A stretch of 64,000 nt of DNA from Photobacterium malacitanum (lineage in GTDB: Bacteria; Pseudomonadota; Gammaproteobacteria; Enterobacterales; Vibrionaceae): assembly GCF_900185615.1 (NCBI RefSeq), contig NZ_FYAK01000001.1, forward strand, positions 219,701 through 283,700, given 5' to 3'. The notes under the pieces are model-generated. The model had not been told where the DNA came from and searched no databases. It saw only the letters and a program-made list of their open reading frames with translations. Shown piece by piece: positions 24,341 to 31,250 of the stretch. Each line of letters begins with the position of its first letter. Position 1 is the first letter of the stretch. Both the position numbers and the translations under genes were made by a program.

Positions 24341-25537
24341 TCAACTACCTGATTTTTCTATCATTCTTAGTATTTTTTCGCGAAGTTTAGAGTTGTTTAT
24401 TCGAATTTCTAAACGTTTAGTTTGTTTATTATATTCGACATCCTTACCATCGCCTGAATTACCTATTTCATTGTTACAATGAAGTTTTGCTATAAGTCCA
24501 TGATCTTCATCAGATAAATCAATCCAATGTTGGTCTTCAATTTGTTTTCGAGTTGGTTCAATATAATAATTAATTAATAGTTCATTTTCGTTAACAAACG
24601 TAATAAAAGTATCTTTTAGGTGCTCACATTCTTTAGGCAGTTCTGACTCGATAACGGTAGCAGCTTCTGATAATGAGAAAGAAGTTGTCTCTGATTTTTT
24701 TGTTTTTGCTAACAAGCCTGTTAGTTTGCTAGTGGCATTTTCTTCAAAATCAGAAGATAATCCGTTAATAACGCTAAATTGAGATATTGCTTCATACAGA
24801 TTTTGTAAAGACTGCCCATTGTCTGATTTTTCTTTGCAGCCGAAAGCTGTTCTGAAATATTCAGCTGATGATGAACCTCTAATAAATTTTAAATATGCTT
24901 CTGACTCTAGAGTATTAGGATAACATTGACTAAATAAATCAATATTAATTGATACTGCTTGCTTTAATGCTTCTAGATTAATATGTGCTGCTGATTTTGG
25001 TAACAATAAACTATCAGTTGTAAAATCAAAACCTAATTTTGTATCAACCATAACAGCTAAAAATTTGCCAAAGTCATCATTTTTTGTATTACGATAATGC
25101 ATGAAGACTATTTTACAACTACTAACTTTATGGACTCCTGTCTCAAAAATTTTCGCAGTTAATTCAGAAGTCATACTTTTAACTAAAAGCTTGAAATCTT
25201 CTTGAGATGCTGATGATTGAATATATTTATGAATATGAGATGGAATCTTATTGTCTGTGTTTTTTTCATAATAGCTATGGAACTTATTTTTACGTTTAAA
25301 TTTAAGTTCAACTTGTTTAATGAAATTATATGAAACGTCTTCTTTTTGTAATGGCCATAACATACCTAATTTTGGAACAATCGTTTGTTTTTTCTTATCA
25401 ATATCTAATTCTAAAGTGACAGCATGAACGGCAACTAGTTCGTTTAGTGATGGATCAATTAATGGTATGGCGAGCGCATCGCAACTTGGGCACTCTGATT
25501 GAGAAAAACTGGTATCACAATTATGGCAAGTGTACAT
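24341..25537 (-). CDS. Zinc-ribbon, NdpA/YejK-like nucleoid-associated protein
   Basis: 398 residues. An N-terminal zinc ribbon has Cys4, Cys7, Cys16 and Cys19 (CHNC...CPSC). The rest resembles the 37-kDa nucleoid-associated family (NdpA/YejK, PF04245): FGKFLAVMVDTKLGF, AAHINLEALKQAVSINIDLF and YLKFIRGSSSAEYFRTAFGC align with the YejK blocks around DINHADIVARIDL and YLTFLKGR. Unlike YejK it has the added zinc ribbon and is fused by operon structure (1-base gap) to a membrane protein gene. Probably DNA-binding; role in the island unknown. Confidence 0.78.
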   Translation of the reverse strand: MYTCHNCDTSFSQSECPSCDALAIPLIDPSLNELVAVHAVTLELDIDKKKQTIVPKLGMLWPLQKEDVSYNFIKQVELKFKRKNKFHSYYEKNTDNKIPSHIHKYIQSSASQEDFKLLVKSMTSELTAKIFETGVHKVSSCKIVFMHYRNTKNDDFGKFLAVMVDTKLGFDFTTDSLLLPKSAAHINLEALKQAVSINIDLFSQCYPNTLESEAYLKFIRGSSSAEYFRTAFGCKEKSDNGQSLQNLYEAISQFSVINGLSSDFEENATSKLTGLLAKTKKSETTSFSLSEAATVIESELPKECEHLKDTFITFVNENELLINYYIEPTRKQIEDQHWIDLSDEDHGLIAKLHCNNEIGNSGDGKDVEYNKQTKRLEIRINNSKLREKILRMIEKSGS

Positions 25538-25815
25538 AGATAAAACCTAGAAGTATTTTTTTGACATTATATGCATGTAGATTGTTATGTATAGTGTTTT
25601 GAACTATTAGTGATAACTATGTTGATTTTATAGATTATGATTGTTTTTTTTGATACTAATTTGACTGATGAGAGTGATATTTAAGCTGTCATGATTAGTT
25701 TAGTCTATGCTAATTTAATGAAATTAATACCTTGCTTTGTCCCTGAAGTGTCCTTGGTAACAAAGAAAGTAATTTAGCTATTTTATATCAAATGGTTACA
25801 AGTTACGTATTAGAG
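25538..25815. promoter_or_regulatory. Right-end non-coding region of the island
   Basis: About 280 AT-rich bases between the operon start and the right direct repeat. It should contain the promoter of the NdpA-like operon. No clear -35/-10 or palindrome was found. Confidence 0.3.
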
Positions 25816-25954
25816 TCAATCCTGTATCAGCTTGGTTCGTTGGTTTTTTCATTGTTTTCCCAAAAGTCGTTGTCTCAATATCAAGTTACACCAATCAATG
25901 ACACGCTGCTTAATAACTTAATACGATCTTAAAGCAATACTTTATTAAGGCTAG
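25816..25954. repeat. Right direct repeat: decayed copy of the sbcB start
   Basis: Matches 15631-15768 in direct orientation. Read on the minus strand it starts ATGAAAAAACC like sbcB but lacks one base of the A/C run, so the copied reading frame is shifted after three codons. The upstream part retains CTCAATATCAAGTTAC and CAATCAATGACACGCTGC. It is the likely distal boundary of the island. Confidence 0.85.
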
Positions 25955-26197
25955 TATCAAGAAAGCAAACAACAGCCAGTACCTACATGTAATCTTCAGT
26001 TGCTTATAATGAATCGAATGATAATCTCAAGTCATAATTCATACCATAACAGTATGTTATTCATGGCTATGTGCATGCGAAATGTTATGTGGCGATAATT
26101 TATATAACGATTAACGGGTATTGTGTAACTATTAACTAGACGCCGTTATTATCACTGCAATATAATGCAACCCTTATTATTATCTTAGGAATACTTC

Positions 26198-26269
26198 GTG
26201 GATCCCACCCCTAGTCAATGGTGTCACACTTTACTGGTTTTTTGTTGCCAAGTGAGGGCATCGAAATGA
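26198..26269 (+). CDS. Short leader ORF (23 codons) before the CNNM genes, MgtL-like start
   Basis: GTG start with AGGA 7 bases upstream. The peptide begins MDPTPSQWCHTL and is 23 residues long; its TGA overlaps the CNNM start codon as ATGA. The MDPTP start resembles the MEPDPTP start of the Salmonella/E. coli MgtL leader, where acidic-proline codons destabilise ribosomes at low magnesium and switch on mgtA. The downstream genes belong to a family implicated in magnesium transport. Regulation by this ORF is an inference. Confidence 0.5.
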   Translation: MDPTPSQWCHTLLVFCCQVRASK

Positions 26270-27642
26270 TTGAGCTTCTTGTTACTATTCTGTTCGGCAT
26301 CCTATTTATCTTGGTTATTATTGCAATGAATGGCTATTTCGTTGCTCAAGAATTTGCCTATATGGCAGTGGATAGGGCGAGACTCGCAACATTAGCTGCT
26401 AATGGTGATAAAGCTGCAAAGCGTGCTCTTGCAATTACAAAACGTACCAGTTTTATGTTGTCAGGTGCGCAACTTGGTATCACTGTAACAGGTCTGGTAT
26501 TAGGTTTTGTCGCAGAACCCCTTGTCGGTAAATCTATAGGAATGTTATTACAAAACTTTGGGCTATCGCTTGAGGTTGGCATTACTATTGGTACTGTTGG
26601 TACTTTAGTTATCGCTATGGTTGTGCAAATGATTTTAGGTGAGCTTTATCCGAAAAATCTTGCGATTGCGAACGCTGAACCAATGTCTCGCTTAATGTCT
26701 CGCTCTACGCTGATTTATATGTCTGTGTTTGGCTGGATCATTAGCTTCTTCGATAAATCCGCTAATTTAGTTCTTCGCATTATTAATATTGAGCCCGTGC
26801 ATGATCTCGATGTTAGTGCTTCGGAGGAGGATTTACGCCACATTATTGCTAACTCACGTGATAGTGGTGATTTGCCGATAGAACTATCACTGATGATGGA
26901 TCGTATTCTTGATTTTCCAGAACGTGATGTGGAACATGCTATGGTGCCTCGTTCTCAGGTGGATTGGGTTGAGCCAGAAACTACATTAACAGAGCTTTTG
27001 TCGATGATGGCACAAGCACACACGCGTTATCCGGTTATTAATGATGATGACTCGCCTGTGGGTGTTGTTCATTTGTCGGATGTACTAGCGCGAATAGATG
27101 CTGGCGATACTGATGGCACTGTTGCTTCTGTGATGCGTCCTGCTACTGTGCTATCAACGTTGATGTTATTGCCTAACGCGTTTGATCTGCTTGTTAATTC
27201 TACCAATCAGATTGCTTGTGTTATCGATGAATACGGCGGTTTTGCAGGAGTGTTGACCCTTGAAGATTTGGCGATGGAGATTGTAGGGGAAATCACCGAC
27301 GAGCATGATGAAAATAACAATAATGCTGTGGTTTCTGAAAGTGACAATGTTTGGTTAATGGACGGTGATGTTCATATCGACGAAGTTGAGCGCACGATTG
27401 GTTATGATCTGCCGCGGGACGATGTGGAAACTATTGCAGGTATGCTGATTGCTGAACGAGGCGCGCTTCCTGCTGAAGGTGACACTGTTAATATTGCTCT
27501 TCCTGTTGATCCTTCAGAGTTGGCTTCAGGCGATCTTGTATCACGCTCTCTTGAGATTGATGTGTTGCGTATCGAGCGACATGTGCCAACAGAAGTACGT
27601 GTAAAACTGGTAGAGCAGCCAATTGTGGAGAATGAAGCATGA
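26266..27642 (+). CDS. CNNM/CorC-family (DUF21-CBS-CorC_HlyC) transporter
   Basis: The ATG at 26266 is preferred over one 48 bases upstream: GAGGG lies 7 bases before it and it overlaps the leader stop. The protein is 458 residues. A DUF21 membrane domain (about 1-190; QEFAYMAVDRARL, SGAQLGITVTGLVLGFVAEP, GELYPKNLAIANAEP) is followed by a CBS pair (MVPRSQVDWV ... VIDEYGGFAGVLTLEDL) and a C-terminal CorC/HlyC domain. The family is linked to Mg2+ (or Co2+) efflux. Higher GC than the island and actinobacterial-looking wording suggest transfer. Confidence 0.88.
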   Translation: MIELLVTILFGILFILVIIAMNGYFVAQEFAYMAVDRARLATLAANGDKAAKRALAITKRTSFMLSGAQLGITVTGLVLGFVAEPLVGKSIGMLLQNFGLSLEVGITIGTVGTLVIAMVVQMILGELYPKNLAIANAEPMSRLMSRSTLIYMSVFGWIISFFDKSANLVLRIINIEPVHDLDVSASEEDLRHIIANSRDSGDLPIELSLMMDRILDFPERDVEHAMVPRSQVDWVEPETTLTELLSMMAQAHTRYPVINDDDSPVGVVHLSDVLARIDAGDTDGTVASVMRPATVLSTLMLLPNAFDLLVNSTNQIACVIDEYGGFAGVLTLEDLAMEIVGEITDEHDENNNNAVVSESDNVWLMDGDVHIDEVERTIGYDLPRDDVETIAGMLIAERGALPAEGDTVNIALPVDPSELASGDLVSRSLEIDVLRIERHVPTEVRVKLVEQPIVENEA

Positions 27643-28655
27643 CCGATCCGTTGATTGTCACCCTTGTGACAGTAGCCCTTATTATTTTGAGTGGCTTTTT
27701 CGTCATCATCGAGTTTGCTTTGATGGGTGCTCGTCGCCACCGGCTTGAAGAAATCGCAGTTGAGAGTGCTTCAGCGCGAGCAGTGTTGCGTGGTATGAAT
27801 GATCTGACGCTGATGTTGGCGGGTGCCCAGCTTGGTATTACTTTCTGTACCTTCGCGTTAGGTGCTGTGACCAAACCCGCTGTCGACCAGTGGCTTGGTC
27901 CAGTTTTTCTAGCCATGGGTTTGCCTGATTGGGCTGCTAATGGTGCAGCGTTTGGTTTTGCACTGTTCTTCGTGACGTTCTTGCACTTAGTTGTGGGAGA
28001 AATGGCGCCAAAATCTTGGTCGATTGCGCATCCAGAGAAATCGGCACTGGCAATTGGTATTGTTGCAAGAGCTTACGTTTGGCCACTGCGTCCACTGCTA
28101 AAAGCGATCAACAGCATTGCTAACCGCTTGGTAAAAGCGTCTGGTGTTGAACCCGTGGAAAGTGCAGCTGTTGGTGGACAGGATGTTAATACTATACGCC
28201 AATTGGTTGAGCATTCTGGCAAAGTCGGCACACTGAAACCGAACATTCAAAAGCAGCTGACAGGTCTTATTGATCTGAGCTCTATTCCTATCGACACCTT
28301 GTTGACTGAAGGTCAAGTGATGGCCCATATCGACACCAATGGGACTGTCGCAGATGTGCGAGCTGCAGCAATGGAATCAGGACATTTACGTGTGCTTGTG
28401 TTTGGAAAAAGTGGTCTCAAACCGTTAGTGGTTCATGTACGTGATACATTACTGGAACCTACAGACAGACCAGCGAGAGAGGTTGCACGTAATGCATTTG
28501 TGCTTGATTCGAAAACGCCGGTCTATGAAGCATTAGCTCGTATGCGTAAAGCGAGTGTTCAGTTAGCTGTAGTGAGTAAAAACGGAAAAATGGTAGGTGT
28601 GGTAACCCTCGCCGATATTTTAAAACGTGTACTCCCTACGACGGCAGCGAATTAA
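27639..28655 (+). CDS. CNNM-family (DUF21-CBS) protein lacking the CorC domain
   Basis: 338 residues, overlapping the previous gene by 4 bases (ATGA). The DUF21 membrane domain includes SGFFVIIEFALMGARRHRLEE, AGAQLGITFCTFALGAVTKP and VGEMAPKSWSIAHPE. A CBS pair ends the protein (VAVVSKNGKMVGVVTLADIL), with no CorC_HlyC domain. This pairing of a full-length and a CorC-less paralogue is familiar from Actinobacteria (Rv1842c/Rv1841c type). The two likely work together in the same membrane. A strong terminator follows. Confidence 0.87.
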   Translation: MTDPLIVTLVTVALIILSGFFVIIEFALMGARRHRLEEIAVESASARAVLRGMNDLTLMLAGAQLGITFCTFALGAVTKPAVDQWLGPVFLAMGLPDWAANGAAFGFALFFVTFLHLVVGEMAPKSWSIAHPEKSALAIGIVARAYVWPLRPLLKAINSIANRLVKASGVEPVESAAVGGQDVNTIRQLVEHSGKVGTLKPNIQKQLTGLIDLSSIPIDTLLTEGQVMAHIDTNGTVADVRAAAMESGHLRVLVFGKSGLKPLVVHVRDTLLEPTDRPAREVARNAFVLDSKTPVYEALARMRKASVQLAVVSKNGKMVGVVTLADILKRVLPTTAAN

Positions 28656-28705
28656 TAGGCTTCACTCGCATCATTAAATAAGCTGAACGATCTTTTTCGT
28701 GTATC

Positions 28706-28740
28706 AAAATCCGAGTGTTATCAACCACTCGGATTTTTTT
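28706..28740 (+). terminator. Terminator of the CNNM operon
   Basis: AAAATCCGAGTG (28706-28717) pairs perfectly with CACTCGGATTTT (28726-28737), followed by more T. Confidence 0.9.
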
Positions 28741-28757
28741 TATTTAAACCATAAAAA

Positions 28758-30072
28758 ACAGGACAGCCATACCTTTGTTTAAAAAAAGCAGCGGACAGCC
28801 ATACCTTTGCACATTAACTATCAGCAACTATAGTTAAGCTTCAAGTTGCTAATGGTGAAACCAATGACAATCTCAAGACGCAAATTGATCGAACCGCAAA
28901 TTACGCCTTTTTATCATGTGATTAATCGTTGTGTACGTCGTGCATACTTGTGTGGCGACGATCCATATAATGGTAAAAATTATCATCACCGTCGTGGTTG
29001 GATAGTAAATAAAATCAAACAATTAGCTAGTGTGTTTTGTATCGATGTGTGCGCTTATGCGGTGATGAGTAACCATTATCATCTGGTGCTAAAAATAGAT
29101 ACAGAGCAGCAACAGAAGCTAACTCCTAAAGCGGTAATATCACGTTGGTTGCAGTTGTTTAATGGTCATCCAATTGCGGTTGATTTTTTAAAAGACGGTC
29201 AGATAGGTGACGCAAAACAGCAAGCGTTATCAAATTTAGTCACTGAATGGCAGCAACGATTAGGCAGTATTAGCTGGTTTATGCGCTGTCTTAACGAGGA
29301 AATAGCACGCAAAGCCAATAAAGAAGACCAATGTAAAGGTGCGTTTTGGGAAGGAAGGTTTAAATCTCAAGCTTTATTGGATGAAAAAGCATTATTATCG
29401 TGCATGATGTATGTCGATTTAAACCCAATCAGAGCTGGCGTTACACCGTCACTGGAACAATCAGATTTTACTTCAATTCAACAGCGTATTCGTGAATATA
29501 AGCAACCGAAAACCTCCGCAAAACAAGCATCATCAAATAAAGGTCACTTTCAATTATTACCTTTTGTGGCAGCTGAACACCAGGCACAAGCAACCGGAAT
29601 AAATTTTGCGTTTGCAGATTACCTCGAACTTATTGACTGGACTGGCCGCTGTATTCGCAATGATAAAAAAGGTTTTATAGCATCTAGCCAACCAAAGATT
29701 TTGCAACAGCTAGGTATAACCGCAGACGCTTGGCTTGAACATAGCGAGCAGTTTATGGAACGTTATGCCAATGTAAGTGGTAAATGGTCTCGAATGTGTG
29801 CTTTTAAACAATATGCTGGTGGGCATTGGTGTAAAGGTAAGTCGTCGAGTCACCAATTGCATCCTAATTAGATATAGCTTTTATAAATTGATGAAAATAC
29901 CGCAATACCTATCAGGTTGTGGGCTTTGCTGATCCTAAAATATGGAAATAGAGTTGATTTAGTGAAGAGGGTAAAAGTTAGCAGTTAATTATTACAGTAA
30001 AAGAGTTTGTTGTTAGGTAAATCGGACGTTTTTTATGGTAACTATTAACGATGAAATATTTGGCTGTCCAGT
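28758..30072. mobile_element. RAYT transposase unit with GGACAGCCATA end motifs
   Basis: The left end has two direct copies of GGACAGCCATACCTTTG (28761-28777 and 28793-28809). The right end has the inverted TTTGGCTGTCC (30059-30069). Between them lies the Y1 transposase gene. The same motif bounds the two MITE-like repeats in the island. Confidence 0.65.
28864..29871 (+). CDS. REP-associated tyrosine transposase (RAYT, Y1_Tnp family)
   Basis: About 336 residues from the ATG at 28864, preferred because GGTGA lies just upstream and MTISRRK fits family N-termini; an ATG at 28852 is possible. Family blocks: PFYHVINRCVRRAYLCG, GKNYHHRRGWIVNKIKQL, VCAYAVMSNHYHLVL with the HUH pair (His-Tyr-His), and GAFWEGRFKSQALLDEKALLSCMMYVDLNPIRAG. 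These proteins nick and join single-stranded palindromic repeats. Its flanking motifs match the MITE-like elements at 21.4 and 22.2 kb, so it is the likely mobiliser of those repeats. Confidence 0.93.
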   Translation: MTISRRKLIEPQITPFYHVINRCVRRAYLCGDDPYNGKNYHHRRGWIVNKIKQLASVFCIDVCAYAVMSNHYHLVLKIDTEQQQKLTPKAVISRWLQLFNGHPIAVDFLKDGQIGDAKQQALSNLVTEWQQRLGSISWFMRCLNEEIARKANKEDQCKGAFWEGRFKSQALLDEKALLSCMMYVDLNPIRAGVTPSLEQSDFTSIQQRIREYKQPKTSAKQASSNKGHFQLLPFVAAEHQAQATGINFAFADYLELIDWTGRCIRNDKKGFIASSQPKILQQLGITADAWLEHSEQFMERYANVSGKWSRMCAFKQYAGGHWCKGKSSSHQLHPN

Positions 30073-30117
30073 AAAAACCAGTAAAAAATGTTTCTAGGAG
30101 GATTATTAAAATTGAAA
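29872..30117. other. Non-coding right part of the RAYT unit
   Basis: About 245 AT-rich bases with no ORF. It contains the inverted end motif TTTGGCTGTCC at 30059-30069. Confidence 0.4.
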
Positions 30118-30153
30118 GAAGGTTAAATATTTAAAATCTAATATTTAACCTTC
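30118..30153 (-). terminator. Long perfect-stem terminator
   Basis: GAAGGTTAAATATT (30118-30131) pairs perfectly with AATATTTAACCTTC (30140-30153) over an 8-base loop, followed on the minus strand by TTTC...TTTT. It ends the CBM-like gene. Confidence 0.85.
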
Positions 30154-30165
30154 TCTTTTAATTGT

Positions 30166-30588
30166 TTATAGTTTTATTAATGATATATTTGTAATGTCTG
30201 AAAAATTTTTTAATATTATACTTGCTCCAGTTATCTTAGGTTCAATTTCCTCAATGGAAAAGTTAAATTTAAGTTCTTGCCAATTTGAATTTAGCTGATG
30301 GCTATCAGGATTATCACATGGAATATTGAACTCATTATTCCCAGCGTTTATAAGAAGTACTGGCTCCATTTTATTAACTTTTTCTGAGCGAGCTTTTATT
30401 GTTAGTTGATAATGTTCATTTTTCTTTATTGTGTTACCACATTCTAATATTTGAAAAAGTAGTCCAGAAATATCATTGTGATGGGCATAATTTCCTTCAA
30501 CTGGATCTGTAAGTATTGAAAAATCATCGCCCCCCCAAGAAGAAAAACCATTTGTAAAGCAACCATTTAAAATTAAATTATTTGACAT
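30166..30588 (-). CDS. Orphan carbohydrate-binding-like protein (CBM4/9 fold)
   Basis: 140 residues. The N-terminal NLILNGCFTNGFSSWGG and the later YQLTIKARSE...WQELKFNFSI and NISLIKL are the pattern of CBM4/9-like beta-sandwich modules (N-x-G-x-F-x-x-G-x-x-x-W). No signal peptide or catalytic domain is attached, which is unusual for this module; the protein may be cytoplasmic or leave by a non-classical route. It is next to the chitobiase gene but on the other strand. Confidence 0.6.
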   Translation of the reverse strand: MSNNLILNGCFTNGFSSWGGDDFSILTDPVEGNYAHHNDISGLLFQILECGNTIKKNEHYQLTIKARSEKVNKMEPVLLINAGNNEFNIPCDNPDSHQLNSNWQELKFNFSIEEIEPKITGASIILKNFSDITNISLIKL

Positions 30589-31250
30589 TATCCAACCTTA
30601 ATATTAATTAAAATAAACGTATAGTTATATATGAGTAAAAAAAAGCTTGTAAAATATAAACAACGAGAATAAAAGTAAAAAGTTATATGTTATCTTTAAG
30701 TTTATTTTTACTTTCATTGTTGTTTTCTGTTTTTAATAGTATTTACATCCTTTTATTTCTTATTACTATAAAGATTTCTATAAGTTTTATCAACTGTGAA
30801 ATATGCTGTTTTAATGAATGAGATTCTAAGTTAAATATTGCTTTTTTAAATTATTTATATTGGATTGTTTAATTTATAAAACTATTTTTAGTTGTAAGAT
30901 TTCGTCATTAATAATTGTTTTTTATTACGTTTGAAAATTGGTTAAATTAGCTATGTTATTATTTTTAAATTGGAATTAGGAAAATGTTTATAATATTCCC
31001 TTAATTACTGGCGTAAACTAAGGTCGGTGATTAGTCAATTTTTGTTGGTGAAGAGAAGGTCGTGATGTTAGTTTTTAGAATTTGAGATGGTGATATTACC
31101 ACGTTTATTCAATTTGCAAGTTTTTTATAATAATGTGATATAACTCAAAAAGTTTATTTACTATTAAGTTAATAGCATGATTTTACTTTGGTTTTATAAG
31201 ATGAAAAACAATTAATATTGGGTCAAATTTTATAAATCGAGTTTTACGAA
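30589..31250. promoter_or_regulatory. Long AT-rich divergent region upstream of the chitobiase
   Basis: 662 bases with no ORF. It should contain the promoters of the leftward CBM-like gene and the rightward chitobiase. The stretch 31020-31068 resembles the repeat at 23031-23080. No ChiS-type or CRP site could be called with confidence. Confidence 0.35.

Larger units (their letters stand above)
15769..25815. mobile_element. Genomic island at the sbcB 5' end with defence-like cargo
   Basis: About 10 kb between the two direct repeats. Contents: a truncated tyrosine recombinase next to the left end, an OLD-like ATPase-TOPRIM gene, a PD-(D/E)XK/SEC-C gene, a DUF2971 gene, small orphan genes, a gene remnant, two MITE-like repeats, and a zinc-ribbon NdpA-like gene paired with a membrane protein gene. 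Cargo is visibly more AT-rich than flanking core genes. Since only an integrase tail remains, the island looks immobile now. Confidence 0.75.

Noticed and set aside
26218..26265. Upstream ATG (26218) as start of the first CNNM gene
   Set aside because: No ribosome site, extra residues atypical for the family, and it lies inside the leader ORF; 26266 has GAGGG.
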